Assembly: GCA_017940245.1 (NCBI GenBank)
Contig: JAGAYZ010000033.1
Location: forward strand, 1-50,413
Direction of reading: 5' to 3'
From: Muribaculaceae bacterium
GTDB taxonomy: Bacteria > Bacteroidota > Bacteroidia > Bacteroidales > Muribaculaceae
DNA: 50,413 bases
The translations under genes and the position numbers were made by a program. Under the pieces are notes generated by a model, which ran no database searches, was not told where the DNA came from, and worked only from the letters and a program-made list of their open reading frames with translations. Position 1 is the stretch's first letter; the number at the start of each line of letters is the position of its first letter. Positions 24,623 through 33,905 of this stretch are shown here, one piece after another.

Positions 24623-25468
24623 ATGAAAATTATCAGCAATGTTGCCTTGCTCAAGCAGGCGGTGAAAGAAGCTCGAGAAAAGAATTTGTCGGTGGCCCTG
24701 GTGCCTACAATGGGTGCGCTGCACGAAGGGCATAAATCGCTTGTAGAACGGGCTCGCAAGGAAAATGACTTTGTTGTGGTGAGCGTGTTTCTCAATCCCA
24801 CACAATTTAATAATCCCGATGACCTGCGCACCTATCCGCGCACGGCCGACGCCGACGCCGCCATGCTGGAAGCATGCGGTGTGGATGTGGCTTTTATGCC
24901 AACGGTTGAAGACATCTATCCCGAGCCCGACACGCGGGTGTTCGACTTGGGCAGTGTGGCCGAGGTGATGGAGGGAGCCATGCGACCCGGTCACTTTAAC
25001 GGGGTGTGCCAGATTGTGAGCAAGTTGTTTATGATGGTTGAGCCCGACCGGGCCTATTTCGGTGAGAAGGATTTCCAGCAGATTGCCGTGATACGGGCCA
25101 TGGTGAAGCAGCTCGGTTTCAAGTTGGAGATTGTGCCTTGTCCGTGTATCCGCGAAGAAGACGGTCTGGCCAAGAGCAGTCGCAACGTGCGTCTCACGCC
25201 CGTAGTGCGCAAGGTGGCGCCTGCCATATATCGCACGTTGAAAGAAAGCCTGCGTTTTGCCGAAGACCACACGCTGGAGCAGACTCACGACTGGGTGGTG
25301 GCCACGATCAACGCCTATCCCGAGATGGAAGTGGAGTACTTCAGCATCTGTGACGGCACCACATTGCTGCCCCTCAACAACTGGGACGACAGCGACTATG
25401 TGGTGGGTTGCATCACCGTTTATTGCGGCGATGTGAGAGAAATAGACAATATCACCTATAAAAAATAA
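24623..25468 (+). CDS. panC: pantothenate synthetase
   Basis: Condenses pantoate and beta-alanine with ATP to give pantothenate, in the cytoplasm. The nucleotidyl-transferase HIGH-type motif is HEGH (residues 34-37) within [15 protein letters not shown]. The ATP-binding [12 protein letters not shown] (KxSSRN) is intact, as are the pantoate-binding FLNPTQF and FGEKDFQQ. At 281 residues it is full length. It lies 6 bp before panD, forming a panCD operon from the promoter at 24572-24603. Confidence 0.97.
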   Translation: MKIISNVALLKQAVKEAREKNLSVALVPTMGALHEGHKSLVERARKENDFVVVSVFLNPTQFNNPDDLRTYPRTADADAAMLEACGVDVAFMPTVEDIYPEPDTRVFDLGSVAEVMEGAMRPGHFNGVCQIVSKLFMMVEPDRAYFGEKDFQQIAVIRAMVKQLGFKLEIVPCPCIREEDGLAKSSRNVRLTPVVRKVAPAIYRTLKESLRFAEDHTLEQTHDWVVATINAYPEMEVEYFSICDGTTLLPLNNWDDSDYVVGCITVYCGDVREIDNITYKK

Positions 25469-25474
25469 AGCACC

Positions 25475-25825
25475 ATGTTTATTCAGGTTGTAAAATCGAA
25501 AATTCATCGCGTTACCGTTACAGGAGCTAATCTTGACTACATCGGTTCCATCACTATCGATGAAGACCTGATGGATGCCGCCGGCATCGTAGAGGGCGAG
25601 CGTGTTTACATCGTTGACAACAACAATGGTGAGCGATTTGATACTTATGTCATCAAGGGTGAGCGTGGCAAGGGCGACATCTGCCTCAATGGCGCCGCAG
25701 CTCGCAAGGTGTTGCCAGGTGATGTGGTGATTATAATGGCTTATGGCTACTTGACGCCTGAAGAAGCCAAAACGTTTAAGCCCAGTGTGGTGTTCCCCGA
25801 CACGCGCACCAACAAATTGATTTAG
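25475..25825 (+). CDS. panD: aspartate 1-decarboxylase
   Basis: Pyruvoyl-dependent enzyme that makes beta-alanine from aspartate for pantothenate synthesis. The self-cleavage site is Gly24-Ser25 in YIGSITID; Ser25 becomes the pyruvoyl group. Lys9 and the later [20 protein letters not shown] are typical. Length 116 residues is normal. It is co-transcribed with panC 6 bp upstream. Confidence 0.97.
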   Translation: MFIQVVKSKIHRVTVTGANLDYIGSITIDEDLMDAAGIVEGERVYIVDNNNGERFDTYVIKGERGKGDICLNGAAARKVLPGDVVIIMAYGYLTPEEAKTFKPSVVFPDTRTNKLI

Positions 25826-25828
25826 CCG

Positions 25829-25860
25829 TTTGTCTATTAGGACAATTATTGCTAAATTTG
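25829..25860 (+). promoter_or_regulatory. Bacteroidetes promoter for ffh
   Basis: TTTG (25829-25832) and TAAATTTG (25853-25860), spacer 20 bp, directly after the panD stop and 28 bp before the ffh ATG. Confidence 0.75.
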
Positions 25861-25888
25861 CACGAAATTTTGAAGAAAACAAAAAGAT

Positions 25889-27208
25889 ATGTTTGACAAT
25901 TTATCAGAGAAACTTGAGAGATCATTTAAGATACTGAAAGGACAAGGCAAGATTACCGAGATTAATGTTGCCGAAACCCTGAAAGAGGTGCGCCGCGCAC
26001 TCATCGATGCCGATGTGAACTATAAGGTGGCCAAGCAGTTTACCGACACGGTAAAGGCCAAGGCACTGGGCCAGGATGTGATTAACGCCATCAAGCCCAG
26101 TCAACTCATGGTGAAAATCGTGCACGATGAGCTCACTCTGCTCATGGGTGGAGAGCAAGCACCGTTCAACATTGAGGGCAAGCCGGCCATCATCCTCATG
26201 TCGGGTCTCCAAGGCTCCGGTAAAACTACGTTCACCGGCAAGCTGGCACGCAAACTCAAAAAGGAAAAAGGCAAAAATCCGTTGCTGGTGGCCTGCGATG
26301 TGTACCGCCCTGCCGCCATTGAGCAGTTGAAGGTGCTGGGCGAACAAATCGAGGTGCCCGTTTACAGTGAGCCCGAGAGCAAAGACCCGGTGCAAATCGC
26401 CCTCAACGCCATCGCCGAGGCCAAGCGCACCGGTCGCGACCTGGTCATTGTGGATACTGCCGGCCGCCTGGCCGTAGACGAGCAGATGATGCAGGAGATT
26501 GAAGCCATTAAGCGGGCCATCAATCCCACCGAGACGCTGTTTGTGGTCGATTCTATGACCGGACAGGACGCGGTGAACACGGCGAAAGAATTCAACGACC
26601 GTCTCGACTTTGACGGCGTGGTGCTCACCAAGCTCGATGGTGACACGCGTGGCGGTGCTGCATTGTCAATCCGGTCGGTGGTGAACAAACCCATCAAGTG
26701 GGTGGGAACTGGCGAAAAGATGGAAGCCATCGACCCGTTCCGTCCCGCCGGTATGGCCGACCGCATCTTGGGCATGGGCGACATCGTGTCGTTTGTAGAT
26801 CGCATGCAGCAGCAATATGACGAGGAAGAGGCCAAGAAACTTGAAAAGAAACTGCGCCAGAATACCTTCGACTTCAATGACTTCCTGGCTCAAATAGGTC
26901 AAATCAAGAAGATGGGCAACCTCAAGGATTTGGCATCGATGATTCCCGGCGTGGGCAAAGCCATCAAAGACATCGACATCGACGACAATGCCTTCAAGAG
27001 CATTGAGGCCATCATCCAGTCGATGACCCCCTACGAGCGCACGCATCCCGAGGTGATGAACGGCAGCCGCCGCAAGCGCATTGCAGCAGGTAGCGGAACC
27101 GACATCCAGGAAGTGAACCGGTTGCTCAAACAGTTTGAACAGACCCGCAAAATGATGCACATGGTGTCTACGGCCAAGCATCCATTCAAAATGCGTTTTG
27201 GCCGTTAG
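25889..27208 (+). CDS. ffh: signal recognition particle protein Ffh
   Basis: SRP54 GTPase that, with SRP RNA, targets nascent membrane proteins to FtsY at the inner membrane. The N domain is helical, the P-loop is GLQGSGKTT (from about residue 106), then DVYRPAAIEQL, DTAGR and TKLDGDTRGG. The C-terminal M domain includes SRRKRIAAGSGTDIQEVN, the RNA-binding helix. Length 439 is typical. It has its own promoter. Confidence 0.97.
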   Translation: MFDNLSEKLERSFKILKGQGKITEINVAETLKEVRRALIDADVNYKVAKQFTDTVKAKALGQDVINAIKPSQLMVKIVHDELTLLMGGEQAPFNIEGKPAIILMSGLQGSGKTTFTGKLARKLKKEKGKNPLLVACDVYRPAAIEQLKVLGEQIEVPVYSEPESKDPVQIALNAIAEAKRTGRDLVIVDTAGRLAVDEQMMQEIEAIKRAINPTETLFVVDSMTGQDAVNTAKEFNDRLDFDGVVLTKLDGDTRGGAALSIRSVVNKPIKWVGTGEKMEAIDPFRPAGMADRILGMGDIVSFVDRMQQQYDEEEAKKLEKKLRQNTFDFNDFLAQIGQIKKMGNLKDLASMIPGVGKAIKDIDIDDNAFKSIEAIIQSMTPYERTHPEVMNGSRRKRIAAGSGTDIQEVNRLLKQFEQTRKMMHMVSTAKHPFKMRFGR

Positions 27209-27228
27209 CAAAGAGTAAATCTATATTG

Positions 27229-27249
27229 GGTCGCGACTGTGTCGCGGCC
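27229..27249 (+). terminator. short hairpin after ffh
   Basis: GGTCGCGAC and GTCGCGGCC form a 9-bp stem (one G-T pair) around TGT, followed by TAATTT. A modest intrinsic terminator for ffh; folD follows 25 bp later. Confidence 0.5.
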
Positions 27250-27274
27250 TAATTTAAAATATATAATGTAAAGT

Positions 27275-28159
27275 ATGCAACTGATTGATGGAAAGAAAGT
27301 GTCGGCTCAGATTAAAGAAGAGATTGCCGCACAAGTGAAAGAAATCATAGCTGCCGGTGGCCGTGCTCCGCACCTGGCAGGACTGCTGGTGGGGCATGAC
27401 GGCGGCAGCGAGAGTTACATGGCCTCGAAGGTGAAGGCTTGCGAGCAGTGTGGCTTCAAGTCGTCGCTCATCCGCTTCGATGAAGATGTGACGCAAGAAA
27501 CCCTGATTGCCGAGATCAAGCGGCTCAATGAGGATGATGGCGTAGACGGCTTCATCGTGCAGTTGCCTCTGCCGCGTCACATCGACGAGCAGGCAGTGAT
27601 TGAGGCCATCGATTATCGCAAGGATGTGGATGGTTTTCACCCCATCAATGTGGGCCGCTTGTCGATAGGACTGCCGTGCTTCAAGTCGGCCACACCCTCG
27701 GGCATCATCATGTTGCTCGACCGTTATGGCATCGAGACCCGAGGCAAGCACTGTGTGGTGCTGGGGCGCAGCAACATTGTGGGCAAACCCGTAGCCTCGT
27801 TGCTCATGCAGAAAGCCACTCCCGGTAATTGCACCGTGACCGTGTGCCATAGTGCCACACTCAATATCAAAGAATTTACCCGCCAGGCCGATATTCTGAT
27901 TGCTGCCCTGGGAAGTCCCAATTTTGTGACCGAAGATATGGTAAAAGAGGGTGCAGTGGTGATAGATGTGGGTACAACTCGCGTTGATGATCCCACCCGC
28001 GAGCGCGGTTGGCGCTTGTGTGGTGACGTGGATTACGAGCATGTGGCACCGCACTGTAGTTACATTACTCCGGTGCCGGGTGGTGTGGGCCCGATGACTA
28101 TCGTCTCGCTCATGCACAACACACTGCTTGCCGCCAAGCATGAGATTTATAACAAGTAA
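27275..28159 (+). CDS. folD: methylenetetrahydrofolate dehydrogenase/cyclohydrolase
   Basis: Bifunctional cytoplasmic enzyme interconverting 5,10-methylene-THF, methenyl-THF and 10-formyl-THF with NADP(H). Active-site Tyr48 and Lys52 (SYMASK) match the Y-x-x-x-K pair. [23 protein letters not shown] (cofactor binding) and [12 protein letters not shown] are all intact. Length 294 is normal. Its promoter is unclear; it may be partly read through from ffh. Confidence 0.97.
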   Translation: MQLIDGKKVSAQIKEEIAAQVKEIIAAGGRAPHLAGLLVGHDGGSESYMASKVKACEQCGFKSSLIRFDEDVTQETLIAEIKRLNEDDGVDGFIVQLPLPRHIDEQAVIEAIDYRKDVDGFHPINVGRLSIGLPCFKSATPSGIIMLLDRYGIETRGKHCVVLGRSNIVGKPVASLLMQKATPGNCTVTVCHSATLNIKEFTRQADILIAALGSPNFVTEDMVKEGAVVIDVGTTRVDDPTRERGWRLCGDVDYEHVAPHCSYITPVPGGVGPMTIVSLMHNTLLAAKHEIYNK

Positions 28160-28169
28160 AATGCCATCA

Positions 28170-28234
28170 AAGTCGCTCTGGACATGGGTGAAACGATTTA
28201 AGGCCTGTTCTGGAGCGGCTTGTTTTGTTTTTTG
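28170..28234 (+). terminator. likely folD terminator
   Basis: AAGTCGCTC (28170-28178) and GAGCGGCTT (28213-28221) can pair over 9 bp with one G-T pair, followed by the T-rich gttttgtttttt. The long 34-nt loop makes it a weaker case. Confidence 0.45.
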
Positions 28235-28238
28235 AATC

Positions 28239-29297
28239 ATGAACCTGCTTTCCGTCTTATTGTTGTCGCTGGTGTCGCTCTTGCAGAGCAATAATCAGGT
28301 AGATTTAATGTTTGTGGGCGATGCCATGCAACATTCGCCACAACTGACGGCTGCGCTCACATCGGCAGGCACCTACGACTATTCGCCGTGTTTCCGCTAT
28401 GTGGAAGAAGACATCCGATGGGCCGACTATGCAGTGGTGAATCTGGAGTGCCCTCTGGGCGGAAAGCCTTACACGGGTTATCCGGCATTCAGCGCGCCCG
28501 ACAGTTATGCAGCTCAGTTGCAGAAGTCGGGCTTTGACCTGATCTTGACGGCCAACAACCATTGTCTGGATCGGCGTGACTATGGCCTGCGGCGCACCAT
28601 CGCGGCACTGGATTCAATGGGCATCCCACATTTAGGGACCTATGCCAATCCAGCAGCAAGAGCCCAACAAGTGCCGTTGATTACCACCATCAAGGGTGTG
28701 AAATTTGCATTCCTTTGCTACACCTATGGCACTAACGGCATAGCGGTGCAGGGCGATGCCGTCGTGGACCTAATAGACCGCGATGTCATTGCTCGCGACA
28801 TAGAGCGGGCACGTGCTTTGGGTGCACAGGTGCTATGCGTCAACCTTCACTGGGGCATTGAGTACCAGTTAAAACCCGTGCAGAGCCAGCGCGATTTGGC
28901 CGACTGGCTCGTGGAGAAGGGCGTGGATCTAATTATCGGAGGCCATCCACACGTGGTGGAACCCATGGAGATGCGTCACAGCAAAGCCTATGATAAAGAT
29001 GTGCTGCTGGTCTATAGCATGGGCAACTTTATCTCCAACCAACGCGACATTGACAGCCGTGGCGGTGCAATGGTAAAAGTGTCGGTCACCATGAACGGAA
29101 ACAAGCCGCTTGTGCATGATGCGCGTTATCAATTGTTTTTCGTACAGAAACCCAGTTATCGTGGAGAAAACTATGTGGTGATTCCCGAGAATCGTCCCGA
29201 GTTGTTGCGTGCCGACTCACGCGGCGAGTTTACGCGTTTCATGCAACGTGCCCACGACTTGGTGATGACACATAACGTCAACGTGCCCGGCGAATGA
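28239..29297 (+). CDS. CapA-family (PgsA-like) calcineurin-type phosphoesterase
   Basis: An exported 352-residue protein; the N-terminus MNLLSVLLLSLVSLLQS is a short signal. The metallophosphoesterase-like core has VDLMFVGDAM (Asp28), NLECPLGG, ILTANNHCLDR, NLHWGIEY and IIGGHPHVVEP, the set typical of CapA/PgsA proteins linked to poly-gamma-glutamate capsule synthesis. In Bacteroidales without a capsule locus its substrate is unknown. Its TGA overlaps the ATG of the SGNH gene by four bases (ATGA), so the two are almost certainly co-translated and may act on the same cell-surface polymer. Confidence 0.9.
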   Translation: MNLLSVLLLSLVSLLQSNNQVDLMFVGDAMQHSPQLTAALTSAGTYDYSPCFRYVEEDIRWADYAVVNLECPLGGKPYTGYPAFSAPDSYAAQLQKSGFDLILTANNHCLDRRDYGLRRTIAALDSMGIPHLGTYANPAARAQQVPLITTIKGVKFAFLCYTYGTNGIAVQGDAVVDLIDRDVIARDIERARALGAQVLCVNLHWGIEYQLKPVQSQRDLADWLVEKGVDLIIGGHPHVVEPMEMRHSKAYDKDVLLVYSMGNFISNQRDIDSRGGAMVKVSVTMNGNKPLVHDARYQLFFVQKPSYRGENYVVIPENRPELLRADSRGEFTRFMQRAHDLVMTHNVNVPGE

Positions 29298-30526
29298 AAC
29301 GATTGCTGCACATATCGCTACTGCTGTTTGCCTGCGCGATGGGCGCGGTGGCGCAAGAGATAGATTTCATCAACAATGAAGTCAACCACATCATCATGAA
29401 TGGTGATGACTGGGGCGACATGCGTCGCTCGCTCAAGAATTCCAAGTCGTGGACTGGCGGCAAATGGCAGGTGGTGCAGATAGGCGACAGCCATATCCAG
29501 CCTGGCATCATGACGGCGCAAGTGCGCTGGAAGATGCAAGACAAGTGGGGCAATGGTGGGCGCGGCCTGATTGCCGCCCTCAATCTGGCACGTACCAACG
29601 AGCCGCGTGACTATTATCTGAAGTCGAGCGACCGTGTGAAAGAAAGCAGCCGATTGCTGTCGCGCACGTGGACTACCGAAATCGGTCTCACGGGCGTGGC
29701 AGTGAGGTGGGATTCGGCTTTTACGCAACTGTCTATTCGAGCCAAAGAAGAAGGCGACGAGTTTTCGTCGGTGACACTATTGCATGCCCCTCATGGCGGA
29801 TACGAGACGGCCATGGTGGGTGGCGAAGTGCTCGTGGCTAAAGCCTTGTCGGCATGGGCCTCGCGCATCGACTTGAAGCACACCGTGGACACTATCACCA
29901 TGGGTGTGCCATGCAAGAGCGACTTCTATGGTGCCATCATCACTAATGGAAAAACCGGTGTGATGGCACATGCTATAGGTAATAATGGTGCCACCTATGG
30001 CACCTACTTGAAGGTGCCGCAGTTTGCCGAACAGATGAAAGTGCTCAATCCGCACCTCATCATTATATCGCTGGGCACCAATGAGGCATTCGGCAATCTG
30101 AGTGGCGTGGAGGACAATATTCACCGCCTGGTTACCAACCTGCGCAAGGCGATGCCTGGCGCGCATATTCTGCTCACTACCCCCATGGAGTGCCGTCGCA
30201 AAACCTCGCGCCAGGTGGCACAGCAAGTAAAGGTGGGCGGCGGTAAACGGCGCAAGGCACACTATAAAACCGTGTATAAAACCGTGACCAGCTATGCTGC
30301 CAACGCCAATATCGTGCGCGTGCGCGACATCATCATGACCTATGGACGCAACCACAAGATTCCGGTGTGGGATCTCTATACAGTGGCCGGCGGTTATGGA
30401 GCCAGCGGCAAGTGGGTGTCGGCAGGGCTGATGAATCCCAATGACCATTTGCATCAACTCGAAGCCGGCTACGAATTGCAGGGCATGCTGCTGGCCGATG
30501 CGCTGATGAAAGAATTAACCAAGTAA
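29294..30526 (+). CDS. SGNH/GDSL-type esterase, exported
   Basis: A 410-residue protein with a signal peptide ending near AMGAVAQ. Block I is GDSH (nucleophile Ser66), block III GTNEA (Asn263) and block V D384-x-x-H387 in NPNDHLH, giving a complete SGNH triad. An inserted beta-sandwich of about 100 residues lies between blocks I and III, as in peptidoglycan or polysaccharide O-acetylesterases of Bacteroidetes. Deacetylation of a wall or surface glycan is inferred. It overlaps the CapA-like gene by 4 bp and precedes an M6 protease by 32 bp. Confidence 0.87.
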   Translation: MKRLLHISLLLFACAMGAVAQEIDFINNEVNHIIMNGDDWGDMRRSLKNSKSWTGGKWQVVQIGDSHIQPGIMTAQVRWKMQDKWGNGGRGLIAALNLARTNEPRDYYLKSSDRVKESSRLLSRTWTTEIGLTGVAVRWDSAFTQLSIRAKEEGDEFSSVTLLHAPHGGYETAMVGGEVLVAKALSAWASRIDLKHTVDTITMGVPCKSDFYGAIITNGKTGVMAHAIGNNGATYGTYLKVPQFAEQMKVLNPHLIIISLGTNEAFGNLSGVEDNIHRLVTNLRKAMPGAHILLTTPMECRRKTSRQVAQQVKVGGGKRRKAHYKTVYKTVTSYAANANIVRVRDIIMTYGRNHKIPVWDLYTVAGGYGASGKWVSAGLMNPNDHLHQLEAGYELQGMLLADALMKELTK

Positions 30527-30558
30527 AAAACAATACAACACATTATATATTGACAGTT

Positions 30559-32337
30559 ATGAAGAGGATGACCATATTGGCCGTGACGGCACTTTTGCTG
30601 GCTGGCGCTGCATTTGCGGCACCGGCCAAGCGTGGCTTGACTACCGTGACACAAAGCGATGGCACCACACTGCAGGTGCAAGCGTTGGGCGATGAGTTCC
30701 ATCACCGCTTGGCCACGGCCGACGGCCTGACCATCGCGCAAGCCGGCAATGGTGATTATTTTTATTGTACCAATGCAGGTATTACCGCTGTGCGCGCTCA
30801 CGACGCGGCAGGCCGCAGTGCTGCCGAGACCGCTTTTCTTGCCGCGCATCATGACGAGTTGACACCAGCATCGGCCAGTAATGGCGCACGTCGTGCCCGC
30901 CAGGCTGCAATGCGCCGCGCCATTACCCAGGTGCCCACACTGGGCAGCCCTCGCGTGCCCATCATCCTGGTGGAGTATCAAGACAAGAAGATGTCGCACA
31001 CACTTGATGATTTTGAAGCGCATTATAAGACGGGAAGCAAGAGTGTGCTGCAGTATTTCACCGACCAGAGCAATGGTCTCTATACGCCACAATATGATCT
31101 TTACGGCATCTACCCGTTGCCCGAGAACCGAGTCGCCTATGGCCGCAACCGCAGCGGTAATGACGTGGGGGTGGCGCAGATGGTGAACGATGCCATCGAC
31201 GCGGCAGGTGATGCCATCGACTGGAGCCGCTATGACAACGACGGCGACGGTGAGGCCGATGTGTGCATCGTGGTCTATGCCGGAGTGGGAGAGGCGCAGG
31301 CATGGCGCACGGTGGCCAGTTCGGTGTGGCCGTGCCAGTGGAGCTTGACCGAAGGCAAAGAGTGGAACGACGGCAGTGGGCCGGTCACGCGCAACGAAAC
31401 GCTTATCGACAAGTTTGCCGTATTCAACGAGATTGAAGGCGCCAGCGACTATGGTACCACGATGGATGGCATAGGCACATTCTGCCATGAGTTTTCTCAC
31501 TGCTTGGGCTTGCCCGACTTTTACTGCACTACCAGTAGCGGCTACTATGGCATGGGCAACTGGAGCTTAATGGACAATGGCATGTATAACGGTGGCAGTG
31601 TGAGCGGCGATACCCCCATCGGCTACAGCGCCTACGAAAAAGCCTACATGAATTGGATAGACCTGGTTACACCCGCTGCCAACATGCACTACTCCCTGCC
31701 TGTGTTCAACACCGGTAGCCGTGATACCGACGTGGCACTTAAACTCACTAGTCCGTTAAACGAAAATGAGTTCTTCATTGTGGAGAACCGCCGTCAGCAG
31801 GGCTGGGACACCTATATTTCCGATGAGGGTGTAATGATCACTCATTTCACCTATGTGCCTGATCGATGGGAAGCCAATACCGTGAACGATTACGCATTGC
31901 AGCTGGCCACGATTATGGCCGCCGACAATGCCATGAATATATATACCGAGAGCAGAGATTTATTTGGCGAGATCAATCATGAGTTTACCGACGAATCGCT
32001 CCCTGCGGCCCAACTCAATATGAAAGCCAACGGCTCGCTGGCCACAACGACCGGTGGTGCGGGCTTGCTGGAGCAGCCGCTCTCCGAAATCTATCTGAAT
32101 GAAGACGGCACGGCCTCGCTATGGTATATGAAAAAGACCGAAGCTCCGGTGACGGGCGATGTGACTGGCGACGGTCGCGTTGACGTTGAGGATGTGAACG
32201 CTGTAATTAACGTCGTTCTCGGCATTGCCGCTAGCGATGAGTTGCGGGCGGCAAGCGATGTGACGGGCGACGGCCGCGTTGACGTTGAGGACGTGAACGC
32301 CATCATCAATGTGATACTGTCAATAGCTACTAGCTAA
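30559..32337 (+). CDS. M6 family metalloprotease with C-terminal dockerin
   Basis: Secreted zinc protease of 592 residues. The frame opens with a TTG at 30550, but ATG 30559 (MKRMTILAVTALLLAG) begins a normal signal peptide. A conserved pro-region (TTVTQSDGTTLQVQ, LGDEFHH) precedes the catalytic domain. The zinc site is HEFSHCLGLPD (His310, Glu311, His314), and the Met-turn region YYGMGNWSLMD follows. RYDNDGDGEADVC is a calcium-loop-like insert. The C-terminus has two dockerin lobes, both DVTGDGRVDVEDVN, joined by LGIAASDELRAAS. M6 proteases include immune inhibitor A; the likely role is extracellular protein degradation. Confidence 0.93.
   Translation: MKRMTILAVTALLLAGAAFAAPAKRGLTTVTQSDGTTLQVQALGDEFHHRLATADGLTIAQAGNGDYFYCTNAGITAVRAHDAAGRSAAETAFLAAHHDELTPASASNGARRARQAAMRRAITQVPTLGSPRVPIILVEYQDKKMSHTLDDFEAHYKTGSKSVLQYFTDQSNGLYTPQYDLYGIYPLPENRVAYGRNRSGNDVGVAQMVNDAIDAAGDAIDWSRYDNDGDGEADVCIVVYAGVGEAQAWRTVASSVWPCQWSLTEGKEWNDGSGPVTRNETLIDKFAVFNEIEGASDYGTTMDGIGTFCHEFSHCLGLPDFYCTTSSGYYGMGNWSLMDNGMYNGGSVSGDTPIGYSAYEKAYMNWIDLVTPAANMHYSLPVFNTGSRDTDVALKLTSPLNENEFFIVENRRQQGWDTYISDEGVMITHFTYVPDRWEANTVNDYALQLATIMAADNAMNIYTESRDLFGEINHEFTDESLPAAQLNMKANGSLATTTGGAGLLEQPLSEIYLNEDGTASLWYMKKTEAPVTGDVTGDGRVDVEDVNAVINVVLGIAASDELRAASDVTGDGRVDVEDVNAIINVILSIATS
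32149..32319 (+). repeat. dockerin cassette, copy 1 (near-identical to 43963-44133)
   Basis: This 171-bp segment encoding both dockerin lobes of the M6 protease differs from 43963-44133 at about 7 positions, roughly 96% identity, whereas the catalytic parts of the two genes are much more diverged. Confidence 0.85.
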
Positions 32338-32812
32338 TTAAATTAATAATGTGGCGCACCGGTGGGCGGCCGGATTACAAATCCGGCCGAACGAGGTGCA
32401 GTGGCTCACGGCTTATTTATAGCTCGCAGCTAAAGAGGGGCAGAATCAAGTGGTGATAACCAATATCTCGGTTTTATTCTTGAGCAGGAGTTACAGATTA
32501 AGACCGGGTGATGTTGTCGAGAAATCGAAAGGATATTCGAGTTGAAAATTGGTAAGGAATTGGGTAAAAAATAAAAAGACAACAGACGATAATTTCTCTG
32601 TTGCTAATACATTTTACTGATTTTATTTATAAAACTATAGATTTTTGTAGTTTGTAACTCTTGCGCAGAGTTACATATCAGGGGACAAAATTAGGCATAA
32701 ATTCATAACGGTGCAAATAAAATAGATATTTTTTTAAAAAATTCTACAAAAAAGTTCATTTTCCCTTTAAGGGTATAGATGAACAATAATACTGCTATTA
32801 TTATTGGAAGTT
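32338..32812. other. intergenic region with palindromes
   Basis: No gene is seen. It holds the perfect palindrome with arms GGCCGGATT and AATCCGGCC around ACA (32368-32388), sharing its core with the repeats at 1456-1508 and flanked by GCACC/GGTGC. It also holds a hairpin with arms GTAACTCT and AGAGTTAC around TGCGC (32654-32674), repeated in inverse orientation at 33793-33813. Confidence 0.5.
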
Positions 32813-33241
32813 TTACCGCACCACATTGCCTGAAACCGTCAATATCACGATACACTGATCGGCGTTTGACTCAACATCTGCTGTTTTAGTAAACGAATCG
32901 GAACCGCCCATTGGATCATAGGTGATTCTGATTCTTCCCTTTTTCCCGGGTTTTATGGGATGCTTGGGAAATTCTCCGGTCAGGCACCCACACCATGTCT
33001 TCACCTGTTCAATCACCAGTGGCGAGCGGCCTGTGTTGGTAAATTCAAAATCATGATACACCGGACCTCTATCGGCCTCAATGTTCCCGAAATCGTGCGA
33101 TACCTCACCAAAGGTAATTTGGGCTTCTCCTTTTGTCATGCGGGCGATGCGTTCTTCCTCGTGAGAGGAATAAGCCAGCCATAAAGCCCCAGCCAGCAGC
33201 AACAAAACTCCTGCCAGCGAAATCCATACTGTTTTTTTCAT
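32813..33241 (-). CDS. DUF1573 domain protein, membrane-anchored
   Basis: A 142-residue protein with an N-terminal hydrophobic anchor (WISLAGVLLLLAGALWLAYS) and a single DUF1573 immunoglobulin-like domain: ITFGEVSHDFGNIEADRGPVYHDFEFTNTG, CGCLTGEFP and ESNADQCIVILTVSGNVVR. The CGC motif and the domain are typical of Bacteroidetes periplasmic proteins of unknown role. The absence of a cleavable-looking signal suggests that it stays anchored. It sits alone between two repeat-rich intergenic regions. Confidence 0.87.
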   Translation of the reverse strand: MKKTVWISLAGVLLLLAGALWLAYSSHEEERIARMTKGEAQITFGEVSHDFGNIEADRGPVYHDFEFTNTGRSPLVIEQVKTWCGCLTGEFPKHPIKPGKKGRIRITYDPMGGSDSFTKTADVESNADQCIVILTVSGNVVR

Positions 33242-33261
33242 CGTTACACCTTATTTATATA

Positions 33262-33617
33262 ATAATGTTAACTATTCAGATTGCGATGAGACGGATGACA
33301 CCTTGAAAAGGAGGCTCGGGCCGTAGGTCCGAGTACGTGTTAAAGACCATGCGAGTGCGTCGAAGATGCGCGAAGCTTGGTCCCCGAGAACACGTCCGGA
33401 AGGTGCCTCGAAAGAGGAACTTTAACATTCAAACCATTGTCACAGATTTGGTTGAAGTTCCTCTGCGAGGCACTTCGCTTTGTCGCACTTGATGACCAAG
33501 CTGCGAACCCCGTTAGGGTTCTTGCATGGTCTTTAACACAACGTCGGGTCTTCGACCCACCCCGCATCTTCGATGCATATATCGCAGAATCGCTGAACAG
33601 TTACTTATAATGTTAAC
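33262..33617. mobile_element. MITE-like palindromic element with 11-bp flanking direct repeat
   Basis: Arms pair around a single centre near 33438: 33337-33352 with 33524-33539 (16 bp perfect), 33374-33382 with 33494-33502, 33403-33410 with 33466-33473, and 33414-33422 with 33455-33463. Outermost CAG/CTG-ended arms pair near 33267-33279 and 33593-33604. ATAATGTTAAC occurs on both sides, at 33262-33272 and 33607-33617, like a target-site duplication. No gene is inside. A non-autonomous insertion element is the best reading; a long structured RNA is the alternative. Confidence 0.6.
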
Positions 33618-33905
33618 CATATTAATATGTGTTATATACTATTGAAAACATTACGCAAATTATAAATCTAAATTCTGTACTGCTCGTTAGCACAAAAATT
33701 AGCGTGGCTCACCACTTTTTAAAAGTGATAAATATAGATTATTACGAAAAGCACATAAAATCTATATTAAAACACAGAATTTGTCTTTATTTGTAACTCT
33801 GCGCAAGAGTTACAAGACTATAAATGCTTATAAAACGAGGAAAAACAGAACAAAATATCAATCTAAATTAACTGTAATTATTTATTAACTAATTTTTTAA
33901 CTACT

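Larger units (their letters stand above)
32654..33813. repeat. 21-bp inverted copies of a GTAACTCT hairpin flanking the DUF1573 gene
   Basis: 32654-32674 and 33793-33813 are exact reverse complements over 21 bp. Each copy is itself a stem (GTAACTCT/AGAGTTAC) with an asymmetric 5-nt loop, TGCGC in the left copy and GCGCA in the right, so the relative orientation is real. They bracket the DUF1573 gene and the 334-bp palindromic element. Confidence 0.6.
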
